From Pseudomonas sp. A34-9 (lineage in GTDB: Bacteria > Pseudomonadota > Gammaproteobacteria > Pseudomonadales > Pseudomonadaceae), in NCBI RefSeq assembly GCF_029543085.1, contig NZ_CP119967.1, positions 372,001 to 436,000 on the forward strand: a stretch of 64,000 bases of DNA, read 5' to 3'. Shown here in pieces: positions 17,791-27,172 of this stretch. The position numbers and the translations under genes are program-made. How positions within the stretch are numbered: position 1 is the first letter of the stretch; every line of letters begins with the position of its first letter. Below the pieces are notes generated by a model. The model was not told where the DNA came from. It saw only the letters and a list, made by a program, of their open reading frames with translations, and did no database searches.

Positions 17791-18546
17791 ATGATCAAAC
17801 GCCTGCTTCTTGTTCTCGCCAGTGCCTCTGTGTTGCTGCTCAACACTGCCCGGGCCGAAACCGGTCCTGATACCGATCTGGTGCTGCTCACCGAAAACTT
17901 CCCGCCGTACAACATGGCGAAGAATGGCAAAAACTTCGCCCAAGGCGAGAACATCAACGGTATCGCCACTGACATCGTCCGTGAAATGTTCCAGCGTGCT
18001 GGCATCACTTACAGCCTGACTCTGCGTTTCCCTTGGGAGCGGGTGTACAAACTGGCGCTGGAAAATCCCGGTTACGGCGCGTTCGTGATGGCGCGTTTGC
18101 CGGATCGCGAAAAGCTCTTCAAGTGGGTCGGCCCGATCGGCCCTGACGACTGGATCCTGTTGGCCAAGGCTGACAGCAAGATCACCCTCGAAACCCTTGA
18201 GGACGCGCGCAAGTACAAGATCGGTGCGTACAAGGGCGATGCGATTGCCGAGACACTGGCCAAGCAGGGCCTGAAGCCAGTGGTCGTGCTGCGTGATCAG
18301 GACAACGCGAAGAAACTGGTCAGCGGTCAGATCGACCTGTGGGCAACTGGTGACCCTGCCGGCCGTTATCTGGCACGGCAGGATGGTGTTACCGGCCTCA
18401 AGACTGTGCTGCGCTTCAACAGCGCAGAACTGTATCTGGCCCTGAACAAGGACGTCTCCGACGAAGTCGTCGCCAGGCTTCAGGCCGCGCTCGATCAACT
18501 GCGCAAAGAAGGTGTGGTTGACGACATCATGGCGCGGTATCTGTAG
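17791..18546 (+). CDS. Periplasmic solute-binding protein (family 3)
   Basis: A 251-residue secreted binding protein with a clear Sec signal peptide (core LLLVLASASVLLL, cleavage near ARA-E at about residue 23). The mature part has the family 3 layout: an FPPYN ligand-loop start, ATDIVREMFQRAGI, and the hinge region ISLATGDPAGR-like segment (IDLWATGDPAGRY). Orphan: no permease or ATPase gene follows. Such orphans bind polar amino acids or act as sensors. Its 3' end overlaps the convergent Vps62-like gene by 20 bases. Confidence 0.85.
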   Translation: MIKRLLLVLASASVLLLNTARAETGPDTDLVLLTENFPPYNMAKNGKNFAQGENINGIATDIVREMFQRAGITYSLTLRFPWERVYKLALENPGYGAFVMARLPDREKLFKWVGPIGPDDWILLAKADSKITLETLEDARKYKIGAYKGDAIAETLAKQGLKPVVVLRDQDNAKKLVSGQIDLWATGDPAGRYLARQDGVTGLKTVLRFNSAELYLALNKDVSDEVVARLQAALDQLRKEGVVDDIMARYL

Positions 18547-19894
18547 CGCTTGGTGGTTCTGTCTGTACCTGTGCCGTATTGGCTGTCGTGATATCTATCG
18601 GGCTTTGCGCTGGTGGGGCTGTCTCCTCTGTGGGGAGGATTGCCGCACTGGGCGTCGGTGCCGTGTATTCACTGAAGTGCAGGGTGTTGGCATCCGTGTA
18701 ACTGACGCTGTCGGTTACGGGCGAGCCGTCAGCGCGTAGCAGGGCGAATTCACTCTGCATCAGATACACCGCCATCCAGCTTTCTGCCGCGGTCACGGCT
18801 GCGATTTCAATGGGCGCCGTATTTAGCCACTCGTTGGAGTGGACGTCGCTTTGTGTGAAATCACTATTCAAACGCGCCGAAAACAGGAAAGGGCGGGCTA
18901 CGTTGCTTTGCCATTGAGCACCGAACTCGACCGACGTAAGCGCGGTGAACGAGCGCAGGCGTTCTGGGGTTTGCGCCCGGGGCGCGGTCCAGCGAAATGT
19001 CTTCTTGTCGGCACTGCTGTTATGACAATGGCCGACAAGTTGGTAGTAGTCCGTTCGTTGCAGACGATAGAAAGGTGAATTGCGCGGTTGTTCTCGCGGG
19101 GACAGGCTTGGGTCTTTCACCGCGAACCAAGGCAACTGGACGGTCTGAGTGACTCTCTCGCACATTTGCTCAAACGGTGGAGTGACCCCGTCTAACACTG
19201 GCGCGGAGGGACGAGACTTGCCTTCGAGCGGTATCTGGGTACGCAGGGAATAGACGAGAAAATCGCTGGGCCTGGAGTAGCCTCCAATACCCACAAAAGT
19301 GCCGGGAGCCAGATTGATTTCATCCGACTGCGCCGAGGGCGGAACGGCGCTCCAGGTGCTGACGCTTTGTCGCGCGCCGCTGCCCCTGTCGCTCCACACC
19401 GGAACACTGAGGCCAGAGGCGATGACAAGATCGGCGCGGACACAGCGAACAGCGTTGGATGAGGGCTTTTCATGGCCGTTGGAGCAGACCGATCCCAATG
19501 CCACGTAGCCTTCAGGAGGAATGGGACGCCAGATCGCTCCATCTTTCTTCGATCTCGATCCGGAATCCTTCCAGATCAACTCGTAGTCGTCTGGGCGACG
19601 CAATGCTTTGCCTTTGGCGGGATCGGCACTGGGACCTTCAGCCTCGCAAACCACGGCCACTACATGGCGGCCGGTGATTTCGTCGTAGTCATCATTGACC
19701 ACATCGCCCAATGGAAAATAACCCGGCAGCACGTCGGCTGTGGGAGTGGGGCGCCAGAAGGCAGCCGGTTTTGCGCGCGAACCGAGGGTATCCCAGATGC
19801 GCAGAAACTCCGTCGTGAAGTTGATCAGCAGGTTGTCGCGCCGGATGGGCGCCAATTGCCCGATTGGCAGTGTTGTGTCTTCATGAGTAGTCAT
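18527..19894 (-). CDS. Vps62-related protein (DUF946-like repeats)
   Basis: A 455-residue protein without signal peptide or TM. The ATG at 19894 has an AGGAAA ribosome site. It carries three tandem copies of the Vps62/DUF946 motif: W-x-D/T-x-GS-x-n-WRP-x-P-x-x-GY-x-x-LG. They lie at about residues 35-70 (FWRP...GYFPLGDV), 105-140 (WKDSGSR...WRPIPPEGYVALG) and 170-215 (WSDRGSG...FVGIGGY). This architecture is common in fungi and plants and scattered in bacteria, where it is uncharacterised. The C-terminal 40 residues are a disordered Pro/Thr/Glu-rich tail. Function unknown. Confidence 0.75.
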   Translation of the reverse strand: MTTHEDTTLPIGQLAPIRRDNLLINFTTEFLRIWDTLGSRAKPAAFWRPTPTADVLPGYFPLGDVVNDDYDEITGRHVVAVVCEAEGPSADPAKGKALRRPDDYELIWKDSGSRSKKDGAIWRPIPPEGYVALGSVCSNGHEKPSSNAVRCVRADLVIASGLSVPVWSDRGSGARQSVSTWSAVPPSAQSDEINLAPGTFVGIGGYSRPSDFLVYSLRTQIPLEGKSRPSAPVLDGVTPPFEQMCERVTQTVQLPWFAVKDPSLSPREQPRNSPFYRLQRTDYYQLVGHCHNSSADKKTFRWTAPRAQTPERLRSFTALTSVEFGAQWQSNVARPFLFSARLNSDFTQSDVHSNEWLNTAPIEIAAVTAAESWMAVYLMQSEFALLRADGSPVTDSVSYTDANTLHFSEYTAPTPSAAILPTEETAPPAQSPIDITTANTAQVQTEPPSATDTAP

Positions 19895-20010
19895 TGTGTT
19901 TCCTGATAGTTGAAAGCGGCTCGGTGAGTCGCGACCTGTTGCAGGTCTCACTATCCGGATAGGACTCAGGCGTCTGGCGGTAACTATGTATTTACAGTCG
20001 TAGCAGGGTG

Positions 20011-20793
20011 TTACCGGTAAACGCCGTCCTTGCCATGGCCAGCCATGGCGCGATTGCTGCGCACGCTGATCATTTGCTTGATATCGATCCAGTCGATGCC
20101 TTGGGCCTTGAGTTTGGGCAATTCGCGCTCCAGCACCGCCAGCGTCTGCGGGTAGGGGTGGCCGATCATCACCGCCGAACCTTGCTTGCGGGCCAGGCTG
20201 ATCGCGGTCTGCAACTGAGTGAAGATGGCTGCCTCGGTACGCTCGTCATCGAGAAATACATCCCGCGACACACTGGCCAGATCGATCTTCTGCGCCTGCT
20301 GCGCGGCGACGGTTTGCGCGCTGGTGCGGCTGTCGACGAAGAACTTGTGCCGGCGTTGCAGCTCAGCCATCAACCACGCCATCGCCAGCGGTTGCGCGGT
20401 CATGCGGCTGCCCATGTGGTTGTTGATGCCGGCGGTATAAGGCACCTTTTGGAACGCCGCGTTCAGGCGTTTTTCCAGCTCTTCGATGGGCAGTTCGGGG
20501 TGCCAGGCGTAAGGCCCTGTGGCCGGGTCCATCGGCATGTGCAGAATGACGATTTTGCCGGCGCGATGGGCTTCGCGGGCAAACTCGGTGGCGTGCGGGG
20601 TATCCGGCATGATTGCTGTGGTCACCGGGCCAGGCAGGGCCAGCACGCGGCGATCCCGGGGCAGGTTTTGCCCCAGGTCGTCGATGATCAGTGTCAGGTA
20701 GGCTTTGTGCGGCGTTGAGCTGGCAGGCTCTGCATGAGCAGCACCCGCCAGACAGCACAACAGAACGAAGACGAAACGCAGCGACATCCTCAA
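20011..20793 (-). CDS. Divergent polysaccharide deacetylase family protein (YibQ-like)
   Basis: A 260-residue secreted protein: signal peptide with cleavage near AHA-E (about residue 22), then a NodB-fold domain. Markers are LIIDDLGQN (metal-site Asp pair), ILHMPMDP and NNHMGSRMT. This branch lacks a proven deacetylase activity. Its start overlaps the ctpA stop by 4 bases. The conserved run envC-ctpA-yibQ links it to peptidoglycan remodelling at division. Confidence 0.9.
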   Translation of the reverse strand: MRMSLRFVFVLLCCLAGAAHAEPASSTPHKAYLTLIIDDLGQNLPRDRRVLALPGPVTTAIMPDTPHATEFAREAHRAGKIVILHMPMDPATGPYAWHPELPIEELEKRLNAAFQKVPYTAGINNHMGSRMTAQPLAMAWLMAELQRRHKFFVDSRTSAQTVAAQQAQKIDLASVSRDVFLDDERTEAAIFTQLQTAISLARKQGSAVMIGHPYPQTLAVLERELPKLKAQGIDWIDIKQMISVRSNRAMAGHGKDGVYR

Positions 20794-22109
20794 CGGCCGG
20801 ACGTGATGCTCAGCCCTTTGAGCAGGCTCAGGGCCTGGGCCAGTTGGTAATCGTCATCCTGCGGCATCGCTTTGGCCTTCGCGCCGGAACCGGTCGGTTT
20901 GTCGGCGCCGCCGTTGCCATTGCCCAGGTGACCTTGCAGGTCGGCTTCCTTGAAGTAGTCGCCATCGGCCTCGTTGGTGATCTTGGCCTTGCGCACTTCG
21001 ATGTCCGGAACAATGCCTTGCGCCTGAATCGAACGGCCATTCGGCGTGAAGTACAGTGCCGTGGTGATTTTCAGCGCGCGGTCGTTGTTCAGCGGCAGCA
21101 CGGTTTGTACCGAGCCTTTGCCGAAACTGGTGGTGCCCATGACCACGGCGCGTTTCTGATCCTGCAGGGCGCCGGCGACGATTTCCGACGCCGAGGCGCT
21201 GCCACCGTTGATCAGCACGACCATCGGCACCGCTTCGCTTTCGTCTTTGCCGGTGGCCGAGAAGCGCAGTTCGGAGTTGGCGATCCGGCCTTTGGTGTAG
21301 ACGATCAGGCCTTTGGTGATGAAGTGGTCGACCACTTCCACCGCCGCCTGCAATACGCCGCCCGGGTTGTTGCGCAGGTCGAGAATGATGCCGTTGAGTT
21401 TCTTGCCGTTGTCCTTGCGCAGCTTGGCCAGGGCCTTGGAGACCTCTTCGCCGGTCTTGACCTGGAACTGGGTGATGCGGATATACGCATAGCCGGTTTC
21501 CAGCAATTGCGCCTTGACGCTTTTCACCTGAATCACCGCGCGGGCGAGGGTCACGTCGAACGGCGTGCCACCATCGCGTACCAGCGTCAGCGTGATTTTC
21601 TGGCCGATCTTGCCGCGCATTTTGTCGACAGCTTCGGTCATGGTCTGGCCGCGCGTTGGCTGGCCGTTGATCTTGACGATGAAGTCGCCGGCCTGGATGC
21701 CGGCCTTCGACGCCGGAGTGTCGTCGATTGGCGAGACGACTTTGATGAAACCGTCTTCGGCGCCGACTTCGATGCCCAGACCGCCGAATTCACCGCTGGT
21801 GCTTTCCTGCAGCTCGGTGAAATCTTCCGGGCCGAGGTAGGCCGAGTGCGGATCAAGGTTGCTGAGCATGCCCTTGATTGCGTTTTCGAGCAGGGTCTTG
21901 TCGTCCACCGGCTCGACGTAAGCGGCTTTGATCCGGTCCATGACCTCGGCAAAGGTGCGCAACTCTTCCAGCGGCAGTGGCGCCTTGGAGGTCGCGGCAG
22001 TGCCTGCCGGAGCGACGGCCGGGGCCGGTTGAGCGGCGAACGCCAAAGGCGCGCCGATCACCAGGGCGATCGTCAGGGCCAGCGAGGTAAGGCGGGACAA
22101 ATGCAGCAT
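20790..22109 (-). CDS. ctpA: S41 family carboxy-terminal processing protease
   Basis: A 439-residue periplasmic protease. The ATG at 22109 (AAGGAG ribosome site) gives a signal peptide ending near AFA-A. A PDZ domain lies at about residues 100-180 (GGLGIEVGAEDG...GDFIVKINGQPT). The catalytic Ser is in GSASASEIV and the Lys in SFGKGSVQT, the Ser-Lys dyad of this family. CtpA of pseudomonads degrades peptidoglycan cross-link hydrolases. It lies 31 bases downstream of envC, in keeping with a shared cell-wall role. Confidence 0.93.
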   Translation of the reverse strand: MLHLSRLTSLALTIALVIGAPLAFAAQPAPAVAPAGTAATSKAPLPLEELRTFAEVMDRIKAAYVEPVDDKTLLENAIKGMLSNLDPHSAYLGPEDFTELQESTSGEFGGLGIEVGAEDGFIKVVSPIDDTPASKAGIQAGDFIVKINGQPTRGQTMTEAVDKMRGKIGQKITLTLVRDGGTPFDVTLARAVIQVKSVKAQLLETGYAYIRITQFQVKTGEEVSKALAKLRKDNGKKLNGIILDLRNNPGGVLQAAVEVVDHFITKGLIVYTKGRIANSELRFSATGKDESEAVPMVVLINGGSASASEIVAGALQDQKRAVVMGTTSFGKGSVQTVLPLNNDRALKITTALYFTPNGRSIQAQGIVPDIEVRKAKITNEADGDYFKEADLQGHLGNGNGGADKPTGSGAKAKAMPQDDDYQLAQALSLLKGLSITSGR

Positions 22110-22140
22110 GTCGAACGAACTCCTTAATAAGGCGGGGCGC

Positions 22141-23427
22141 TTATCCTTGCGCACGGCACCATTGTGCTGGATCACTCGGGTGACCCTGCTGACGAATTGC
22201 GAAATACAGCGCTGGTGTGTCCTGGCCGCCACTGTTACCGACAGTGGAGATGGACTCACCGGCTTTAACCACGTCACCGGCCGACTTGAGCAGTGTCTGG
22301 TTGTGACCGTAAAGACTCAGAAAACCGTTGCCGTGATCGAGGATCACCAGCAGCCCGGCGCCGCGCAGCCAGTCGGCGAACACCACGCGACCACCGTGTA
22401 CGGCATGCACCTGGCTACCGGCGGAGGCGCTGATCATCACACCGTCCCACTTGGTGCGGGCGTCGTCGCCACGGGTTTCGCCGAAGCGTGCCAATAGTCG
22501 ACCATCAACCGGCCAAGGAAGTTTTCCCCGGGTTGCAGCAAAAGGACCACCAAAGGTCTCACCGCTGCTGGAGACCAGCGCGCCGGGAGTGGATCTGGCG
22601 GGTTTTCGTGGGGCGTCGCTGTTTTCAGCCTGCGCCTCACGCAAGCGCTTTTTTTCCGCTTCCTGCTGGGCGATCAGCGCTTTCTGCCGCGCTTCTTCTG
22701 CCTCACGGGCCTGGCGGGCCAGGGTTTCTTCAATGGTTTTAAGGACTTTAGACAGGTCTGCCTGATCCTGCTCACGCGCGGCGAGTTTCTGATCGCGGGC
22801 CTTCACGTCGTCGTTGAGCTTGGCGAGGACTTGCTGGCGTTCCTTGCGAACATTTTCCAGTTCGTCGCGCTGGGTATCGAGGCTGCTTTTCTGTACCAGC
22901 AATTGGGCCTGCTGGGCGGCAATGTCCTTTTCGACATTGGCCAGCTGGCGCAGGGTTTCGTTGAAGTTTTTCAGCTGTTCCAGGCGGGCCTGGCTCAGGT
23001 AATCGTAATAGGTGAGGGTGCGGGCGAATTTCTCGGGATTCTGCTGGTTGAGCAGCAGCTTGAGGTATTCCTGTCGACCGTTCTGATAGGCCGCACGGGC
23101 CTGAATGGCGATCAGTCGCTGCTGTTCAGTGCGCGCGCTCTGAAGTTTTTTTTTCTCTGCATCGAGTCGCTGTAGCTCGGATTCGCTTTTCTGCAGTTCT
23201 TTCTGCAGCGCGTCGACCTGCTTCTGCAGCTTGCCCAGCTCGGTTTCAGTGCCCTTGAGCTCTTTCTGTACGCCGGACTTTTCTTCCTGGACTTTGCTCA
23301 GCAGCTTCTTCAGCTCGGCAATGTCCTGACGCGTGGCGTCCAACTGCTGTTGGGTTTGCGCGCGCTCGTCAGCGAAGGCCGGTTGGAGCAGGCAGGTCAG
23401 AGCGAGGGCGATCAGGACGCGGAGCAT
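22141..23427 (-). CDS. envC: Murein hydrolase activator EnvC family protein
   Basis: A 428-residue periplasmic protein. The ATG at 23427 gives a signal peptide ending FADE. A long Gln/Lys/Glu-rich coiled coil covers roughly residues 25-260, then a LytM/M23 domain at the C-terminus. The LytM domain is degenerate: the first zinc-ligand His position reads WDG (KWDGVMISA), and only VILDHGNGFLSLYGHN of the later motif remains. This loss is expected for EnvC, which activates amidases rather than cutting peptidoglycan itself. First gene of envC-ctpA-yibQ. Confidence 0.93.
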   Translation of the reverse strand: MLRVLIALALTCLLQPAFADERAQTQQQLDATRQDIAELKKLLSKVQEEKSGVQKELKGTETELGKLQKQVDALQKELQKSESELQRLDAEKKKLQSARTEQQRLIAIQARAAYQNGRQEYLKLLLNQQNPEKFARTLTYYDYLSQARLEQLKNFNETLRQLANVEKDIAAQQAQLLVQKSSLDTQRDELENVRKERQQVLAKLNDDVKARDQKLAAREQDQADLSKVLKTIEETLARQAREAEEARQKALIAQQEAEKKRLREAQAENSDAPRKPARSTPGALVSSSGETFGGPFAATRGKLPWPVDGRLLARFGETRGDDARTKWDGVMISASAGSQVHAVHGGRVVFADWLRGAGLLVILDHGNGFLSLYGHNQTLLKSAGDVVKAGESISTVGNSGGQDTPALYFAIRQQGHPSDPAQWCRAQG

Positions 23428-23539
23428 AGAGGCGGGCGGCACCAGGGTAAGGGACGGCCTAGTATGCCCGCCCGAGGCTGCAAAAAAAACGCCCAATTGG
23501 GGCTGTGTGATAACTGGCCTGAAAAACACCGCAAACCAT

Positions 23540-23630
23540 TGTAGGAGTGAGCCTGCTCGCGATGGCTTACTGACATTCAACAGGGTAGTTGACTGTCAGA
23601 TGGCTATCGCGAGCAGGCTTACTTCTACAG
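23540..23630. repeat. REP-type palindrome pair (family A)
   Basis: Inverted arms with core GAGCCTGCTCGCGA and its complement, imperfect at the outer ends, flank a 35-40 base centre. Lies between gpmI and envC on the minus strand, where it may separate the two transcripts. Confidence 0.88.
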
Positions 23631-23657
23631 GGTATTGCGGTGTTCTGGCGATTCGGG

Positions 23658-25187
23658 TCAGACCAGAATCGAAGTACCGGTCATTTCCGCCGGTTTTTCC
23701 AGACCCAGCAGCTTCAACATGGTCGGCGCCACATCCGCCAGCACCCCGCCTTCACGCACTTTCAGGTCACGCTTGCCGACATAAATGAACGGCACCGGTT
23801 CAGTGGTGTGCGCGGTATGTGCCTGGCCAGTGGATTCATCGGCCATTTGCTCGACGTTGCCGTGGTCAGCGGTGATCAGCGCTTCGCCACCAACCTTCTC
23901 CAGTGCATCGACAATGCGACCGACGCAGGTATCGAGGCATTCCACTGCCTTCACGGCCGCGTCGAACACGCCGCTGTGGCCGACCATGTCGCCGTTGGCG
24001 TAGTTGACCACGATCACGTCGTAACGCTGGTTCTCGATAGCCTCGACGATGCGATCGGTCACCTCTGGCGCGCTCATTTCCGGCTGCAAGTCGTAAGTGG
24101 CGACTTTCGGCGACGGGATCAGGATGCGCTCTTCGCCCGGGAACGGTTCTTCACGACCGCCGGAGAAGAAAAAGGTCACGTGCGCGTATTTCTCGGTTTC
24201 AGCGATGCGCAGCTGGGTTTTGCCGTTCTTCGCCAGGTAATCGCCGAGGACGTTTTCCAGGCTGCCCGGAGCGAACGCCGATGGCGCAGGAATACTGGCG
24301 GCGTATTGGGTCAACATGACAAAACCGGCCAGTTGCGGCTGGCGTGCGCGCTCGAAGTCCTTGAAGTCGTCCTCGACGAACACGCGAGTCAGCTCGCGGG
24401 CGCGGTCGGCGCGGAAGTTCATGAACACCACCGCATCACCGTCTTCGACTTTCACCGGCTCACCGATGGACGTGGCTTTGACGAATTCGTCGCTCTCGCC
24501 ACGGGCATAAGCGGCTTCAAGGCCTTCCTGCGCCGTTGCGGCGTTAAATTCGCTGCTGCCATCGACGATCAGGTTGTACGCCTGAGCCACGCGGTCCCAG
24601 CGGTTGTCACGGTCCATGGCGAAGTAGCGGCCGATGATGCTGGCGATGCGGCCCTTGCCGAGTGCCTGGAACGTCGCGTCGAGCAGTTCGATCGACGATG
24701 CCGCGCTTTTTGGCGGGGTGTCGCGGCCGTCAAGGAAAGCGTGCAGGTAGATTTTTTCGGCGCCGCGCTTGAAGGCCAGTTCGGCCATGGCGATCAGGTG
24801 ATCCTGGTGGCTATGCACGCCGCCATCGGAGAGCAGACCCATGAAGTGCACGGCTTTGCCAGCGGCCACGGCTTTATCCACAGCGGCGCAGATGGTCGGG
24901 TTCTCGAAGAACTCGCCGTCGCGGATCGATTTGGTCACACGCGTGAAGTCCTGATACACCACGCGGCCGGCGCCAAGGTTCATGTGGCCGACTTCGGAGT
25001 TGCCCATCTGGCCGTCCGGCAGGCCGACATCCATGCCACTGCCAGAGATCAAGCCGTTGGGCACGGTGGCCCACAGGCGATCAAGGACAGGCTTCTTCGC
25101 CGCAAAAACGGCATTGGATTCAGGGCTGTCGCTGTGACCGAAGCCGTCGAGAATCATCAGGACCAAAGGTTTAGGCGTAGTCGTCAT
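23658..25187 (-). CDS. gpmI: 2,3-bisphosphoglycerate-independent phosphoglycerate mutase
   Basis: A 510-residue Mn-dependent mutase of glycolysis/gluconeogenesis (3-PGA to 2-PGA). It starts [17 protein letters not shown] with the first metal Asp. The phospho-acceptor Ser is in [10 protein letters not shown] (about residue 62), and the C-terminal metal motif is [12 protein letters not shown]. The ATG at 25187 is preferred over the GTG at 25196 because the protein then matches the family length. Transcribed away from the rhodanese-grxC-secB set. Confidence 0.97.
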   Translation of the reverse strand: MTTTPKPLVLMILDGFGHSDSPESNAVFAAKKPVLDRLWATVPNGLISGSGMDVGLPDGQMGNSEVGHMNLGAGRVVYQDFTRVTKSIRDGEFFENPTICAAVDKAVAAGKAVHFMGLLSDGGVHSHQDHLIAMAELAFKRGAEKIYLHAFLDGRDTPPKSAASSIELLDATFQALGKGRIASIIGRYFAMDRDNRWDRVAQAYNLIVDGSSEFNAATAQEGLEAAYARGESDEFVKATSIGEPVKVEDGDAVVFMNFRADRARELTRVFVEDDFKDFERARQPQLAGFVMLTQYAASIPAPSAFAPGSLENVLGDYLAKNGKTQLRIAETEKYAHVTFFFSGGREEPFPGEERILIPSPKVATYDLQPEMSAPEVTDRIVEAIENQRYDVIVVNYANGDMVGHSGVFDAAVKAVECLDTCVGRIVDALEKVGGEALITADHGNVEQMADESTGQAHTAHTTEPVPFIYVGKRDLKVREGGVLADVAPTMLKLLGLEKPAEMTGTSILV

Positions 25188-25279
25188 GGAATCCACTCGT
25201 GGCTAATAAAGAAGAGGGCGATGGAAAAGGGAGTTGGAGTTTAAAGCTAAGTTCCGACCGCGTCACCGCCGGACGGGGT

Positions 25280-25307
25280 TTGGCCGACCATAGTGGCTGT
25301 GTATACT
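25280..25307 (+). promoter_or_regulatory. Sigma-70-type promoter of the rhodanese-grxC-secB set
   Basis: TTGGCC at 25280-25285 and TATACT at 25302-25307, spacing 16, 33 bases before the start codon at 25341. Position and match are good. Confidence 0.6.
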
Positions 25308-25340
25308 GGCCGACATTTTAACGCCCTGGAACCTCCTTCG

Positions 25341-25754
25341 ATGGTTGCTCACCTGATTGAATTTGCCACTAACCACTACATTCTTGTCGGTATCTTCGTC
25401 GTACTGCTGGCTCTGCTGCTGGCGCACACGATGCAGGGCGGCGGTAAAAGCCTGAGCACCGGCGAGCTGACCGCGCTGGTCAATAAAGATGCAGGCGTGG
25501 TGGTGGACATCCGTCCGGCCAAGGATTTCGCAGCCGGCCACATCGTTGGCGCGATCAACATTCCCCAGGACAAACTGGCTGCGCGTATCGCCGAGCTGGA
25601 AAAACACAAGGCCAAGACCATCATTCTGGTCGACGCCCTGGGCCAGACCGCCGGTACCCACGCCCGCGAACTGATGAAATCCGGCTTCACCGCCGCCAAG
25701 CTGTCCGGCGGGATTTCCAGCTGGAAAGGCGACAACCTGCCGCTGGTGAAGTGA
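25341..25754 (+). CDS. Membrane-anchored rhodanese-like protein (YibN type)
   Basis: A 137-residue protein with one N-terminal TM (about residues 12-30) and a cytoplasmic rhodanese fold: VVVDIRPAKDFAAGHIVGAINIP. The active-loop Cys of true sulfurtransferases is absent: the position reads ILVDALGQTAG, as in E. coli YibN. It is therefore probably non-catalytic, perhaps a scaffold. The ATG at 25341 is used because the longer frame crosses the promoter. One base separates it from grxC, giving the conserved yibN-grxC-secB order. Confidence 0.9.
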   Translation: MVAHLIEFATNHYILVGIFVVLLALLLAHTMQGGGKSLSTGELTALVNKDAGVVVDIRPAKDFAAGHIVGAINIPQDKLAARIAELEKHKAKTIILVDALGQTAGTHARELMKSGFTAAKLSGGISSWKGDNLPLVK

Positions 25755-25755
25755 T

Positions 25756-26010
25756 ATGAGCGAAGTCATCGTCTACTCCAGCGATTACTGCCCTTACTGC
25801 TCGCGCGCCAAGTACCTGCTCGAGAACAAAGGCGTGGCCTTCAAAGAGATCAAGGTCGATGGCAAGCCGCAGGTGCGCGCCGAAATGGCCCAGAAAGCGG
25901 GGCGCACGTCCGTGCCGCAGATCTGGATAGGCAGCAAGCACATCGGCGGTTGTGACGATTTGTATGCCCTGGAGCGCGCCGGCAAGCTCGACGCGCTGCT
26001 CAAGGCCTGA
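25756..26010 (+). CDS. grxC: Glutaredoxin 3
   Basis: An 84-residue dithiol glutaredoxin reducing disulfides with glutathione. The active site CPYC is at residues 12-15, with a cis-Pro segment TSVPQIWI and the glutathione-binding GGCDDL. Cotranscribed with the YibN-like gene and secB. Confidence 0.97.
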   Translation: MSEVIVYSSDYCPYCSRAKYLLENKGVAFKEIKVDGKPQVRAEMAQKAGRTSVPQIWIGSKHIGGCDDLYALERAGKLDALLKA

Positions 26011-26066
26011 ACGGCTGCACCCACGTACAGCACTCCCTAAAGAACCAAGATCAGAAAGGATCTGAG

Positions 26067-26552
26067 ATGACTGACCAACAGAACACTGCAGCCAGCGAAG
26101 AAGAAACCGCACCGCAATTCTCCTTGCAGCGCATCTACGTACGCGACCTGTCCTTCGAAGCCCCGAAAAGCCCGGCGATCTTCCGCCAGCAGTGGGATCC
26201 GGCGGTCGCTCTGGACCTGAACACTCGTCAGAAAGCGCTGGAAGGTGATTTCTACGAAGTCGTGCTGACCCTGTCCGTCACCGTGAAAAACGGTGAAGAA
26301 GTCGCCTTCATCGCTGAAGTGCAACAGGCCGGTATCTTCCTGATCAAAAACCTGGATGCGGCTTCGATGAGCCACACCCTGGGTGCGTTCTGCCCGAACA
26401 TCCTGTTCCCGTACGCGCGCGAAACCCTTGACAGCCTGGTGACCCGTGGTTCGTTCCCGGCACTGATGCTGGCTCCGGTGAACTTCGACGCCCTGTACGC
26501 GCAAGAGCTGCAGCGCATGCAGGAAAGCGGCGAGACGCCAACCGTTCAGTAA
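26067..26552 (+). CDS. secB: Protein-export chaperone SecB
   Basis: A 161-residue tetrameric chaperone that holds preproteins unfolded and hands them to SecA. Family motifs: [40 protein letters not shown] and the C-terminal [12 protein letters not shown]...[15 protein letters not shown]. An AGAAAGGATCTGAG leader supplies the ribosome site. Last gene of its transcript, ended by a strong hairpin. Confidence 0.98.
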   Translation: MTDQQNTAASEEETAPQFSLQRIYVRDLSFEAPKSPAIFRQQWDPAVALDLNTRQKALEGDFYEVVLTLSVTVKNGEEVAFIAEVQQAGIFLIKNLDAASMSHTLGAFCPNILFPYARETLDSLVTRGSFPALMLAPVNFDALYAQELQRMQESGETPTVQ

Positions 26553-26569
26553 ACGGTCTGAGCTACAAC

Positions 26570-26597
26570 GAAAAAAGCGCCGTAAAGGCGCTTTTTT
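26570..26597 (+). terminator. Terminator after secB
   Basis: An AAAAAAGCGCC / GGCGCTTTTTT stem with a 5-base loop. The T-run on both strands means it can serve secB and perhaps trmL coming from the right. Confidence 0.9.
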
Positions 26598-26603
26598 CTT
26601 GGC

Positions 26604-26707
26604 TGATCGTTCCCACGCTCTGCGTGGGAATGCAGCCCGTGACGCTCCGCGTCGCTGGACGCGGAGCGTCCCCAGAGGCATTCCCACACGGAGCGTGGGA
26701 ACGATCA
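26604..26707. repeat. Nested palindromic intergenic repeat (family D)
   Basis: Outer arms of 17 bp (TGATCGTTCCCACGCTC at 26604-26620 and its complement at 26691-26707) enclose an inner 13-bp perfect hairpin at 26641-26670 (GACGCTCCGCGTC and complement). This GTTCCCACGCTC element is a recognisable mobile repeat of fluorescent pseudomonads. Sits between secB and trmL. Confidence 0.85.
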
Positions 26708-26716
26708 GGTGCGTAG

Positions 26717-27172
26717 TTATTTAAAGTCGTTCTGTCGCCAGGCTTCGTACACGGCGACCGCGACGGTGTTGGACAGGTTCAGGCTGCGGCAGCCTTCACG
26801 CATTGGCAGGCGCAGGCGTTGTTCCGGCGGCAGGGCGTCGAGCACCTCTGCCGGCAGGCCACGGCTTTCCGGGCCGAAAATGAACGCGTCACCGGGCACG
26901 AACGCGGCATCATGAAACGGCCGCGAGCCTTTGGTGGTGAACGCGAACAAGCGTGGGTTGCCCAGGCTTTCCAGGCAACTGGCGAGGTCCGCGTGTCGCT
27001 GTAGCGTGGCATATTCGTGGTAGTCGAGACCGGCGCGGCGCAGGCGCTTGTCGTCCATCTCGAAGCCCAGCGGTTCGATCAAATGCAGGTGGCAGCCGCT
27101 GTTGGCGCACAGCCTGATAACGTTGCCGGTATTCGGCGGAATTTCTGGTTGAAAAAGGATGACGTGAAACAT
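26717..27172 (-). CDS. trmL: tRNA (cytidine(34)-2'-O)-methyltransferase
   Basis: A 151-residue SPOUT methyltransferase modifying the wobble base of tRNA-Leu isoacceptors. It starts MFHVILFQPEIPPNTGNVIR; SAM-knot motifs are FIFGPESRGLP and MREGCRSLNLSNTVAVAVYE. The ATG at 27172 has a GGAG ribosome site; the longer ORF is not family-like. Its start codon shares the bases CATG with that of the divergent gene at 27171. Confidence 0.96.
   Translation of the reverse strand: MFHVILFQPEIPPNTGNVIRLCANSGCHLHLIEPLGFEMDDKRLRRAGLDYHEYATLQRHADLASCLESLGNPRLFAFTTKGSRPFHDAAFVPGDAFIFGPESRGLPAEVLDALPPEQRLRLPMREGCRSLNLSNTVAVAVYEAWRQNDFK

Noticed and set aside
22141..23427. EnvC as an active M23 peptidase
   Set aside because: The first zinc-ligand motif is missing (WDG instead of HxGxD), as expected for an amidase activator.
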